Shown here piece by piece: positions 6,745-14,165 of a stretch of 18,758 bases of DNA. The stretch's first letter is position 1. Each line of letters opens with the position of its first letter. Both the position numbers and the translations under genes were made by a program. Under the pieces are notes generated by a model. It was not told the origin of the DNA and searched no databases. It saw nothing but the letters and a program-made list of their open reading frames with translations. The stretch is from an uncultured Bacteroides sp. (lineage in GTDB: Bacteria > Bacteroidota > Bacteroidia > Bacteroidales > Bacteroidaceae), in assembly GCF_910586915.1 (NCBI RefSeq), contig NZ_CAJULN010000048.1, positions 1 to 18,758 of the forward strand. Reading direction: 5' to 3'.

Positions 6745-7974
6745 ATGCAACCATTAAATACAGAATTGATTCTAATTCGGGTTACCGGTGAAGATCGGCC
6801 GGGACTGACTGCCTCCGTGACTGAAATACTGGCAAAATATGATGCGACTATCCTTGACATTGGTCAGGCAGATATTCATAATACGTTGTCATTAGGTATT
6901 CTTTTCAAAAGTGAAGAAAGGCATTCCGGTTTCATCATGAAGGAATTGCTGTTTAAAGCTTCAGCATTAGGAGTCTCTGTCCGGTTCGAACCGATAACAA
7001 CAGAACAATACGAAACCTGGGTAGGAATGCAAGGAAAGAACCGTTATATCCTGACTGTGCTGGGCCGTAAACTTTCCGCACGTCAAATATCGGCAGCCAC
7101 CAGCATCTTAGCGGAACAAGGTATGAACATTGACGCCATCAAACGTCTGACAGGCCGTATCCCTTTGGATGAATATGCTACAGACGCACATACACGTGCC
7201 TGTATCGAATTCTCAGTCAGAGGTACTCCCAAAGATCGCATTGCCATGCAAGAAAGTCTGATGAAATTATCCAAAGAACTGGAAATGGACTTTTCCTTCC
7301 AACTTGATAATATGTATCGTCGTATGCGCCGCCTGATCTGTTTTGATATGGATTCTACATTAATCGAGACTGAAGTGATTGACGAATTAGCTATGCGCGC
7401 CGGTGTCGGCGATGAAGTGAAAGCCATTACCGAAAGTGCTATGCGCGGCGAAATTGACTTCACAGAAAGTTTTACTCGCCGTGTAGCTCTACTGAAAGGT
7501 TTGGACGAATCTGTGATGCAAGAAATTGCAGAAAATCTACCTATTACCGAGGGAGTGGACAGGCTCATGTATGTATTGAAAAAATATGGTTATAAAATTG
7601 CCATTCTTTCCGGTGGCTTTACTTATTTCGGCCAACATCTGCAAAAGAAGTATGGTATAGACTACGTATATGCCAACGAATTGGAAATTATAGACGGTAA
7701 ACTGACCGGACGCTATTTGGGAGATGTAGTGGATGGCAAACGAAAAGCCGAGTTGCTGCGATTAATCGCACAAGTGGAAAAGGTTGATATTGCACAAACC
7801 ATCGCTGTAGGTGACGGCGCTAACGACCTGCCGATGCTGGGAATTGCCGGATTGGGAATTGCCTTTCATGCCAAACCCAAAGTAGTGGCAAACGCCAAAC
7901 AATCTATCAATACCATTGGTCTGGACGGAGTACTCTATTTCCTCGGATTCAAAGATTCTTATTTGAATATGTAA
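6745..7974 (+). CDS. serB: Phosphoserine phosphatase with N-terminal ACT domains (SerB)
   Basis: Catalyses the last step of serine synthesis, O-phospho-L-serine to L-serine plus phosphate, in the cytoplasm. I use the ATG at 6745 (409 aa); the reading frame extends eight codons upstream to a TTG, but that TTG lies in the predicted -7 box. Residues about 6-85 form an ACT domain (ELILIRVTGEDRPGL), and about 98-185 a second ACT-like module (RYILTVLGRKLSARQ). The HAD phosphatase domain runs from about 195: motif I DMDSTLIETE (nucleophile D201, general acid/base D203), motif II ILSGG (S289), the conserved lysine in GKRKAELL, and motif III/IV VGDGANDLPML (D357, D361). This double-ACT architecture resembles SerB proteins described from other bacteria in which serine feedback acts through the ACT domains; such feedback here is inference. 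Confidence 0.95.
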   Translation: MQPLNTELILIRVTGEDRPGLTASVTEILAKYDATILDIGQADIHNTLSLGILFKSEERHSGFIMKELLFKASALGVSVRFEPITTEQYETWVGMQGKNRYILTVLGRKLSARQISAATSILAEQGMNIDAIKRLTGRIPLDEYATDAHTRACIEFSVRGTPKDRIAMQESLMKLSKELEMDFSFQLDNMYRRMRRLICFDMDSTLIETEVIDELAMRAGVGDEVKAITESAMRGEIDFTESFTRRVALLKGLDESVMQEIAENLPITEGVDRLMYVLKKYGYKIAILSGGFTYFGQHLQKKYGIDYVYANELEIIDGKLTGRYLGDVVDGKRKAELLRLIAQVEKVDIAQTIAVGDGANDLPMLGIAGLGIAFHAKPKVVANAKQSINTIGLDGVLYFLGFKDSYLNM

Positions 7975-7992
7975 TTAGACCGAAAAATAACG

Positions 7993-8000
7993 TATCTTTG
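7993..8000 (+). promoter_or_regulatory. Candidate -7 box for the DEAD-box helicase gene
   Basis: TATCTTTG matches TAnnTTTG exactly and sits 20 bases before the helicase ATG, giving a leader of about 14 bases. I see no good TTTG at the -33 distance. It lies in the short gap after serB, so the helicase probably has its own promoter. Confidence 0.5.
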
Positions 8001-8020
8001 CCAAACAAATTAATAAAAGA

Positions 8021-9286
8021 ATGAAGTTTTCCGAACTACAATTAAACGCAAATGTACTTGAGGCACTTGATGCCATGCGATTTGACGAGTGTACCCCCAT
8101 TCAGGAACAGGCTATCCCGCTCATACTTGAAGGGAAAGATTTGATAGCAGTAGCACAAACCGGCACAGGTAAGACAGCAGCATTCCTGCTTCCTATACTG
8201 AATAAATTATCCGAAGGAAAACATCCGGAAGATGCTATTAATTGTGTTATCATGTCTCCTACCCGCGAATTGGCACAACAGATAGACCAGCAGATGGAAG
8301 GATTCTCCTATTTCATGCCAGCCTCGAGTGTTGCCGTATATGGCGGAAACGATGGTATCCTGTTTGAACAACAGAAAAAAGGTCTCACTTTGGGAGCCGA
8401 TGTAGTCATTGCCACCCCCGGACGCCTGATTGCCCATTTAAGTCTTGGATACGTAAACCTTTCCAAAGTTTCATATTTCATATTGGACGAAGCAGACCGA
8501 ATGCTTGATATGGGATTTTACGACGATATTATGCAAATTGTAAAGCATTTGCCGAAAGAGCGTCAGACCATCATGTTTTCTGCAACAATGCCTGCCAAGA
8601 TACAACAATTGGCAAATACTATTCTGAACAATCCGGCGGAAATAAAATTGGCAGTTTCCAAACCTGCCGATAAAATTATCCAAGCAGCATATATTTGTTA
8701 TGAGAATCAAAAGTTGGGAATCATACGCAACCTCTTTATTGATGAAGTCCCCGAACGTGTTATTATTTTTGCATCTTCCAAAATAAAAGTCAAGGAAGTG
8801 ACGAAAGCCTTGAAATCAATGAAACTGAATGTAGGAGAAATGCATTCCGATCTTGAGCAAGCCCAACGGGAAACTGTAATGCATGAATTTAAAGCTGGAC
8901 GAATCAATATATTAGTAGCTACAGACATCGTAGCCCGTGGTATTGACATTGACGATATTCGTTTGGTTATCAACTTTGACGTACCTCACGATAGTGAAGA
9001 CTACGTACACCGCATCGGACGTACTGCACGTGCCAACAATGACGGAGTAGCCCTCACCTTTGTCAGCGAAAAAGAGCAGACCAGCTTCAAAAGCATTGAA
9101 AATTTCCTGGAAAAAGAGATTTATAAGATACCGATTCCGGCAGAATTAGGAGAAGCACCGGAATATAAGCCACGTTCTTCCAATAAAGGCAAGTATGGCA
9201 ACAACTCTAAAAGTAAAAGAAATAACTTCCGGAACAAGAACAAGGGCGGGAAAAGAAACAATCGCCCCTCTACCAAACAAGACTAA
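8021..9286 (+). CDS. DEAD-box ATP-dependent RNA helicase (RhlE-like)
   Basis: Cytoplasmic RNA-remodelling ATPase of 421 aa. All core motifs are present and in order: the upstream aromatic F21 and Q motif (CTPIQEQAIP, 24-33, with Q28), motif I AQTGTGKT (45-52), Ia PTRELAQQ (80-87), Ib TPGR (132-135), II DEAD (156-159), III SAT (187-189), IV IIFASS (248-253), V TDIVARGIDI (301-310) and VI HRIGRTAR (330-337). After about residue 378 comes a low-complexity basic tail rich in K, R, N and G, typical of RhlE-type helicases and expected to increase RNA affinity. No CsrA, DbpA or S1-type RNA-binding domain is seen. RhlE-like is the closest group, but a precise name is not safe. The gene ends 11 bases before the stop of the convergent lipoprotein gene. 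Confidence 0.94.
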   Translation: MKFSELQLNANVLEALDAMRFDECTPIQEQAIPLILEGKDLIAVAQTGTGKTAAFLLPILNKLSEGKHPEDAINCVIMSPTRELAQQIDQQMEGFSYFMPASSVAVYGGNDGILFEQQKKGLTLGADVVIATPGRLIAHLSLGYVNLSKVSYFILDEADRMLDMGFYDDIMQIVKHLPKERQTIMFSATMPAKIQQLANTILNNPAEIKLAVSKPADKIIQAAYICYENQKLGIIRNLFIDEVPERVIIFASSKIKVKEVTKALKSMKLNVGEMHSDLEQAQRETVMHEFKAGRINILVATDIVARGIDIDDIRLVINFDVPHDSEDYVHRIGRTARANNDGVALTFVSEKEQTSFKSIENFLEKEIYKIPIPAELGEAPEYKPRSSNKGKYGNNSKSKRNNFRNKNKGGKRNNRPSTKQD

Positions 9287-9297
9287 AACAAAAATTG

Positions 9298-10095
9298 CTA
9301 TTTGGCCGAAGATATAGTAAGTTTTCCCTCAAAACTTACTTCCATATCTGCAATACTATATACAGAACTTTCCGGAATGGCTAAAACCGCTTGGTAATGA
9401 AAACCATTCCGGCCTACTTTTACAAACTTCATATCCGACAAAATAGCCTGCACCAAGAAATCCTCAGGAATCACCTGGTTAAACATCTGTTTGGTAACAT
9501 CGCTGGCAAACAGACTCTTTTTACCCTCGTAAACACAGATGTGCATCACATTATCATAATACACATTATCCATACTAATACCATCCTCTGAATAAGTTGT
9601 TTTCATAACTCTCATCTTAGAAGGATTAATATAGACATAAGCACGATAGCGAGTGCCATCATAAATCACTACACTATCGCGTTGAGTTACTTCCGTATAA
9701 GTAGGAATGACCAATTCCTGACGGATAAATGCCAATGAGTCATTAAGGTCATCCGATTTATGTAGCTTGATAATGTTATCTGTTATAGAATGAAACCAAA
9801 AGATGTGTTCCGCTTGCTTATCAATCTTATATCGAGTCGTATCGTTACCATATGTATAGAGAGTATCCTGTATGATTTTAAATACAATCGGAGCACTTTG
9901 TGCATCAGCATAGTAGATAGTATCTCCTTCCACACGCATCAATGGGTTCTCTGTTGCGTTATCCAACCAAATGCCTTGCAACAGTTCTTTAGCATTCGTA
10001 TCCTCTTTCTCTTGTTCTGGAAAATATGAATTTCTGTTGCCACTGCATCCCGCAGAGAAAGCCACTATTAACGATATAGCTACAAATTTCTTCAT
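9298..10095 (-). CDS. Putative lipoprotein of unknown function (DUF4738-like)
   Basis: The 265-aa protein starts with MKK, a hydrophobic stretch and the lipobox SAGC, giving lipidation at C17, followed by SGNRNS. It is therefore probably a membrane-anchored lipoprotein facing the periplasm or the surface. The rest is predicted beta-rich with many Y, V and T residues (for example DTIYYADA, DTLYTYGNDTTRYKID, DSVVIYDGTRYRAYVYI). I see no catalytic motif. The overall character recalls Bacteroidota lipoproteins annotated DUF4738; this is recollection, not a search result. It begins 32 bases after the ugd stop on the same strand and may be co-transcribed with rmlC-ugd. A functional link with polysaccharide synthesis is only inferred from position. 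Confidence 0.75.
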   Translation of the reverse strand: MKKFVAISLIVAFSAGCSGNRNSYFPEQEKEDTNAKELLQGIWLDNATENPLMRVEGDTIYYADAQSAPIVFKIIQDTLYTYGNDTTRYKIDKQAEHIFWFHSITDNIIKLHKSDDLNDSLAFIRQELVIPTYTEVTQRDSVVIYDGTRYRAYVYINPSKMRVMKTTYSEDGISMDNVYYDNVMHICVYEGKKSLFASDVTKQMFNQVIPEDFLVQAILSDMKFVKVGRNGFHYQAVLAIPESSVYSIADMEVSFEGKLTISSAK

Positions 10096-10127
10096 CTGCC
10101 TTAGTTTTGCCTGAAAATACTCTTTTT

Positions 10128-11441
10128 TTATTTACCGATACAATAGTAAACGAAACCAAGTTCTTCCATCTCTTTTTTCTCGTATATATTACGTCCGTCC
10201 AATACAACCTGCCGAGCCATTGTCTTTTTAATCACAGCCCATGAAGGCAGACGGAATTCTTTCCATTCGGTCACCAGCATTAAAGCATCAGCATCAAGCA
10301 CCGCATCATACATATCACAAGCATAGTAAATTGCCTCTCCAATCCGACGCTTACACTCCTGCATTGCTGCCGGATCGTATGCACGTATCCGACAACCGGC
10401 TTTCAATAACTTATCAATCAAAACCAATGCCGGAGCCTCACGCATATCATCTGTTTCCGGTTTAAATGCCAATCCCCAAAAAGCAATCGTTTTACCTTTT
10501 AAGTCGCCGCCAAAATGCTTCATTAATTTTTCAAATAAAACACTCTTTTGCCGTTCGTTCACCTCTTCCACTGCGCCAAGCACCCGCATTATATATCCAT
10601 TCTGCTCCGCAGTTTTAATAAGAGCTTTCACATCTTTAGGAAAACAGGAACCGCCATATCCGATACCCGGATATAAAAATTTGCGTCCAATACGGGTATC
10701 CGAACCTATTCCACTACGTACCATATTGACGTCAGCCCCGACTATTTCACAAAGATTCGCTATGTCGTTCATAAAGCTGATGCGGGTTGCCAACATTGAA
10801 TTTGCCGCATATTTAGTCATTTCCGCAGATGGAATATCCATGAAAATCACACGGAAGTTATTCAATAAAAACGGTTTATACAACTTCGTCATAAGTTTTT
10901 CTGCACGCGCCGACTCCACTCCTACTACCACACGGTCCGGACTCATAAAGTCATTAATAGCGTTTCCTTCTTTCAAAAATTCCGGATTGGAAGCAACATC
11001 AAACTCTATTTTCACCCCTCTCTTATCCAGTTCTTCCTGAATAACTTCACGCACCTTCTTCGCAGTTCCTACCGGAACAGTGCTTTTGGTCACCACCAAT
11101 TTATACTGTTTCATATTGCGACCGATGGTGCGTGCCACTTCCAGCACATATTTCAAATCGGCACTACCATCCTCGTCCGGCGGTGTCCCTACAGCACTGA
11201 AAATGACTTCCACATCGTCCAGACAGTTCTCCAATGACGTAGTAAACTTCAATCGTTTTGCCTTCATGTTACGAAGCACCATTTCTTCCAATCCGTTTTC
11301 ATAAATTGGAATGATGCCCTTCTGCAAAGATTCTATTTTCTTACTATTAGTATCTACGCATATTACATTCACACCTATTTCAGCAAAACAAGTACCCGAC
11401 ACCAAACCTACGTATCCGGTTCCTACAATCGCAATTTTCAT
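10128..11441 (-). CDS. ugd: UDP-glucose 6-dehydrogenase
   Basis: Oxidises UDP-glucose to UDP-glucuronate with two NAD+, supplying uronic acid precursors for capsule and other surface polysaccharides. The 437-aa protein shows the N-terminal NAD-binding Rossmann motif IAIVGTGYVGL (3-13), the acid ending strand 2 (D30), STVPVGT (120-126), NPEFLKEG (152-159), the central-domain block EMTKYAANS (207-215, with K210 and N214), the catalytic cysteine C266 in GYGGSCFPKD, and the C-terminal domain with FWGLAFKPETDDMREAP (321-337). UDP-N-acetylmannosamine dehydrogenases share the fold, but GGSCFPKD and the overall pattern fit UDP-glucose dehydrogenase best. It lies 15 bases downstream of rmlC in a presumed operon. 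Confidence 0.94.
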   Translation of the reverse strand: MKIAIVGTGYVGLVSGTCFAEIGVNVICVDTNSKKIESLQKGIIPIYENGLEEMVLRNMKAKRLKFTTSLENCLDDVEVIFSAVGTPPDEDGSADLKYVLEVARTIGRNMKQYKLVVTKSTVPVGTAKKVREVIQEELDKRGVKIEFDVASNPEFLKEGNAINDFMSPDRVVVGVESARAEKLMTKLYKPFLLNNFRVIFMDIPSAEMTKYAANSMLATRISFMNDIANLCEIVGADVNMVRSGIGSDTRIGRKFLYPGIGYGGSCFPKDVKALIKTAEQNGYIMRVLGAVEEVNERQKSVLFEKLMKHFGGDLKGKTIAFWGLAFKPETDDMREAPALVLIDKLLKAGCRIRAYDPAAMQECKRRIGEAIYYACDMYDAVLDADALMLVTEWKEFRLPSWAVIKKTMARQVVLDGRNIYEKKEMEELGFVYYCIGK

Positions 11442-11456
11442 ATTGTTTTCCGAAAA

Positions 11457-12005
11457 TTATTCAAAATATACAGCATCTTTAAAAGCAGTGCCGGCTTTGT
11501 CTTTAGCAGACAATAGCATCTGAGATTCTGCAAGCGGCCAATCTATTCCTAACGTTTCGTCATTATATAAAATAGAAGCTTCCGCCTGCGGAGCATATTT
11601 ATTATCTACCTTATATGTAAAGATAGCTTCTTCGCTCAATACGGCAAAACCATGAGCAAAACCACGAGGGATAAAAAATTGTCTCTTATTTTCCTCGCTG
11701 AGCACTACACTTACATATTTTCCGAATGTAGGTGACGATTTACGCAAGTCAACAGCTACGTCCAACACCTCTCCTTTAATGACACGAACCAATTTAGCCT
11801 GGCTAAATTCACCTTTCTGATAATGCAATCCGCGTAATACACCAAAAGAAGATTTAGACTCATTATCCTGTACAAAGTTTACAATTCCAACATGAGATTC
11901 AAACTCCTCTTGTTTAAAGGCTTCCATAAAATAGCCACGTTCGTCGGAGAATACTTTCGGCTCTATCAGCCACACTCCGTCAATTTCTGTCTGTATATAG
12001 TTCAT
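11457..12005 (-). CDS. rfbC: dTDP-4-dehydrorhamnose 3,5-epimerase
   Basis: RmlC/RfbC of 182 aa, the third enzyme of dTDP-L-rhamnose synthesis, inverting C3 and C5 of dTDP-4-keto-6-deoxyglucose. The cupin fold motifs are visible: IEPKVFSDERGYFMEAF (14-30), VLRGLHYQ with catalytic H61, GEVLDVAVDLR (78-88) and FFIPRGFAHGF (110-120). The active-site tyrosine corresponds to Y131 in TYKVDN, and the end carries LGIDWPL. Length is typical. The other rhamnose genes (rmlA, rmlB, rmlD) are not adjacent; instead ugd follows 15 bases downstream, and the gene is first in a presumed rmlC-ugd-lipoprotein transcript divergent from the HU/SPOR gene. Confidence 0.95.
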   Translation of the reverse strand: MNYIQTEIDGVWLIEPKVFSDERGYFMEAFKQEEFESHVGIVNFVQDNESKSSFGVLRGLHYQKGEFSQAKLVRVIKGEVLDVAVDLRKSSPTFGKYVSVVLSEENKRQFFIPRGFAHGFAVLSEEAIFTYKVDNKYAPQAEASILYNDETLGIDWPLAESQMLLSAKDKAGTAFKDAVYFE

Positions 12006-12030
12006 TGTAATGGTAATAAATAAAACGATG

Positions 12031-12038
12031 CAAAAGTA
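12031..12038 (-). promoter_or_regulatory. Candidate -7 box for the rmlC-ugd transcript
   Basis: Minus-strand bases TACTTTTG match TAnnTTTG exactly, 26 bases upstream of the rmlC ATG. No TTTG is seen at the expected -33 distance. The box is back to back with the promoter of the divergent HU/SPOR gene. Confidence 0.45.
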
Positions 12039-12056
12039 GTGAATTTTTCGTAGTTT

Positions 12057-12089
12057 TTTGGGATATTTTCAATTTATCTCTTAATTTTG
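12057..12089 (+). promoter_or_regulatory. Candidate promoter of the HU/SPOR-FHA unit, nearly leaderless
   Basis: TAATTTTG (12082-12089) matches the -7 consensus, and TTTG at 12057-12060 lies 21 bases upstream as a -33 element. The -7 box ends only five bases before the ATG at 12095, so transcription would start at or within a few bases of the start codon. No later in-frame methionine is available until M67, deep inside the conserved domain. Confidence 0.5.
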
Positions 12090-12094
12090 CAGAC

Positions 12095-13183
12095 ATGATT
12101 GAATTAGCAAAACATATAGAGGTTTTATTATTGGAAAACGATTGCGTCATCGTTCCGGGATTTGGTGGATTTGTAGCACATTACGCTCCTGCAACTCATT
12201 TAAAAGAAGAGAATCTTTTTTTACCGCCTAACCGCACGATTGGTTTTAATTCTCAATTAAAACTGAACGATGGAGTATTGGTGCAATCCTATATGTCAGC
12301 TTACGATACGAGTTTTGCTGATGCCAATCGTATTGTGGAAAAGGAAGTAGGCAAGTTTATCGAACTTCTTCATAAAGAAGGCAAGGCACATTTGGAGAAT
12401 ATAGGCGAAATTCATTATAATATTTACGGAAATTATGAATTTATTCCTTATGATTTTAAGATAACGACTCCTTTCCTCTATGGGCTGGATTCTTTTGAGA
12501 TGTACGAACTTTCCATCCTGCAACAAAAAGAAAAGCCTTCGATATCTGCCAATCCGGAGAAGGAAAAGAAAACTTACGAAATTAGCATCAACCGTGCATT
12601 TCTCCGTAATGCAGCAGCCATGATTGCTGCTGTTGTCTTATTTTTTGCATTTTCAACGCCGGTAGAGAATACCGATGTTCAGAAAAACAATTATGCACAG
12701 CTATTACCCGGTGAACTTTTTGAACAGATTGAGAAACAATCGGTCGCAATAACTCCCGTTCCTGTAAAGAACAACGTTGTTGCACAACAAAACAAGAAGT
12801 CTTCCACTTCACCCAAAACTTCATCGCCCCAAGAACAACTGACAGCCAATAAAGTGCAAACATCAAGACCTATTGTTGTAAAAGAGGTGAAAGTTGCCAA
12901 ACAGAAAGCAACTCCTACTCCTGCACCAGCATCCGCCAAACCGCAGGCAAGCACGAACCATCCTTACCATATTATAGTAGCAGGCGGTATTAGTACCAAA
13001 GATGCGGAAGCTATGGTCAACCAATTGAAAGCAAAAGGCTTTGCCGAAGCAAAAGTCTTGAATACTGATGGAAAAGTACGTGTCAGCATCCGTTCATTCG
13101 AGAATCGCGAAGAAGCTACCAAACAGTTGTTGGAAGTCAGAAAAAACGAAAACTACAAGAATGCCTGGTTATTGGCAAAATAA
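12095..13183 (+). CDS. HU-CCDC81-type / SPOR domain membrane protein
   Basis: A 362-aa bitopic membrane protein. Residues 1 to about 60 resemble the first bacterial HU-CCDC81 module (VIVPGFGGFVAHY, 18-30) and about 60-130 the second, HU-like module (LVQSYMSAYDTSF, LENIGEIHY). A single membrane segment spans about 170-188 and is preceded by R167 and R171, so the N-terminus should be cytoplasmic. A proline-, lysine- and threonine-rich linker (about 190-288) leads to a C-terminal SPOR domain (about 289-362, HPYHIIVAGG to WLLAK). SPOR domains bind denuded septal peptidoglycan, and HU folds bind DNA, so the protein could connect nucleoid and septum; that is inference. The following FHA gene begins 18 bases later and is probably co-transcribed. 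Confidence 0.85.
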   Translation: MIELAKHIEVLLLENDCVIVPGFGGFVAHYAPATHLKEENLFLPPNRTIGFNSQLKLNDGVLVQSYMSAYDTSFADANRIVEKEVGKFIELLHKEGKAHLENIGEIHYNIYGNYEFIPYDFKITTPFLYGLDSFEMYELSILQQKEKPSISANPEKEKKTYEISINRAFLRNAAAMIAAVVLFFAFSTPVENTDVQKNNYAQLLPGELFEQIEKQSVAITPVPVKNNVVAQQNKKSSTSPKTSSPQEQLTANKVQTSRPIVVKEVKVAKQKATPTPAPASAKPQASTNHPYHIIVAGGISTKDAEAMVNQLKAKGFAEAKVLNTDGKVRVSIRSFENREEATKQLLEVRKNENYKNAWLLAK

Positions 13184-13201
13184 AATCCCCTTTTAAAAAG
13201 C

Positions 13202-13729
13202 ATGAAACGAGTTCTTTGTCCGAAATGTGAGAATTATCTTTATTTTGATGAGACTAAGTATAGCGAAGGCCAATCGCTTGTGTTCGTATGCGAGCATTGT
13301 GGCAAACAGTTCAGTATCCGGCTTGGCAAAAGCAAGGTAAAGGCTCTCAGAAAAGAAGAAAATCTGGAAGAGGAAGCCGAAGCGCACAAGGACGAATTCG
13401 GGTATATCACGGTGATTGAAAACGTGTTTGGTTTTAAACAAATTCTTCCATTGCAGGAAGGCGACAACGTGATAGGACGCCGTTGTGTGGGAACAGTAAT
13501 CAACACTCCCATCGAAAGCGGAGACATGAGTATGGACCGCCGCCATTGCATAATCAATATAAAACGTAACAAACAGGGAAAACTTGTTTATACACTACGT
13601 GATGCTCCCAGTCTGACAGGTACATTTCTAATGAATGAAATTTTAGGAGACAAGGATCGGATACGTATCGAAGACGGTGCGATTGTGACTATTGGAGCCA
13701 CAACGTTTATTTTACATACTGTCGAATAA
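13202..13729 (+). CDS. Zinc-ribbon and FHA domain protein
   Basis: A 175-aa soluble protein without a signal peptide. The N-terminus has two CxxC knuckles, C6/C9 (CPKC) and C30/C33 (CEHC), forming a zinc ribbon of the type found in proteins with a bacterial zinc_ribbon domain. An acidic, charged linker (about 45-65) follows, then an FHA domain (about 68-175), which in other proteins binds phosphothreonine. FHA landmarks are IGRR (91-94), DRRH (112-115) and the asparagine in TFLMNEIL (N145). The canonical SRxH serine that contacts the phosphate is replaced by D112, which may weaken or alter phosphopeptide binding. It lies 18 bases after the HU/SPOR gene; a joint role in envelope or division signalling is possible but unproven. 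Confidence 0.82.
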   Translation: MKRVLCPKCENYLYFDETKYSEGQSLVFVCEHCGKQFSIRLGKSKVKALRKEENLEEEAEAHKDEFGYITVIENVFGFKQILPLQEGDNVIGRRCVGTVINTPIESGDMSMDRRHCIINIKRNKQGKLVYTLRDAPSLTGTFLMNEILGDKDRIRIEDGAIVTIGATTFILHTVE

Positions 13730-13775
13730 GTTCTCCAATCTACTGCTATTCCATCCTCAAACGATTAATAGAAAA

Positions 13776-13813
13776 GTTATTCTTTACTTCCAATAAACTT
13801 GTTGGAGAATAAC
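13776..13813. repeat. Imperfect hairpin after the FHA gene
   Basis: GTTATTC (13776-13782) pairs with GAATAAC (13807-13813), and inside it TCCAA pairs with TTGGA around an 8-base loop. TTGGAGAA (13802-13809) could instead pair with TTCTCCAA at 13731-13738 just past the FHA stop. No T run follows, so it is at best a weak terminator or mRNA end structure. Confidence 0.35.
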
Positions 13814-13838
13814 AACAATCTTTCGTTTTACCAATTAC

Positions 13839-13911
13839 AAACTCTAATTGCAGGTTTCGTTTTTATAAACGAAGCCTTCGTTTATAAAAACAAAACTTGC
13901 ATTTAGAGTTT
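13839..13911. repeat. 73-base near-perfect inverted repeat
   Basis: Two 36-base arms (13839-13874 and 13876-13911) flank a single central C. The arms begin AAACTCTAA and end TTTAGAGTTT, and differ at only three positions, one of which is a G-T wobble in RNA. The central part is the perfect palindromic block around TTTTTATAAACGAAG and its inverse. No direct repeat flanks it, and no T run follows. It could be a small miniature transposable element, a dispersed intergenic repeat or a structured transcript end between convergent genes. Confidence 0.85.
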
Positions 13912-14082
13912 ACGATCCATAGAACAGAACTTTATATATAAAAGAATGGAGGTTATCCATTAAACCATAATAACTTTATTATTAATACTTTGCAGACAAA
14001 AGACCAATCGTTTACATCCGTTTTCCATACCCTTTGAAACTTTGCAAACTGACAACTACTTAAATGACTCGAACAAACAAGC

Positions 14083-14126
14083 AAACAAAAAGAGCGTTTT
14101 GATAGTCATATTCCCTACCAAAACGC
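14083..14126 (-). terminator. Intrinsic terminator of the lacI-uxaB transcript
   Basis: On the minus strand a 12-bp stem (14126-14115 with 14105-14094; GCGTTTTGGTAG against CTATCAAAACGC, one wobble) with a 9-base loop is followed by TCTTTTTGTTTG. It lies 40 bases past the uxaB stop and points in the right direction. Confidence 0.88.
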
Positions 14127-14165
14127 CCCTTATATCCGTGTTCGACTTTCGTCGTCACTTATCTG

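Larger units (their letters stand above)
13730..14165. other. 436-base gene-free stretch between FHA gene and uxaB
   Basis: No convincing coding region on either strand. It holds an imperfect hairpin at 13776-13813, a 73-base inverted repeat at 13839-13911, a 6-bp hairpin at 13945-13961 (AATGGA/TCCATT) and the uxaB terminator at 14083-14126. Two TTTGC-containing runs (near 13990 and 14041) look loosely like -7 boxes but do not match TAnnTTTG. Confidence 0.7.

Noticed and set aside
10681..11040. 119-codon frame opposite ugd
   Set aside because: Antisense to a strongly conserved gene with no own promoter or family signal.
13839..13911. Reading the long inverted repeat as a standard terminator or a CRISPR unit
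   Set aside because: It lacks a T run on either strand and occurs once with no regularly spaced copies.
13730..14165. A small RNA gene in the gene-free stretch
   Set aside because: The promoter-like TTTGC runs do not match TAnnTTTG, and no plus-strand terminator follows, so I cannot support a defined transcript.
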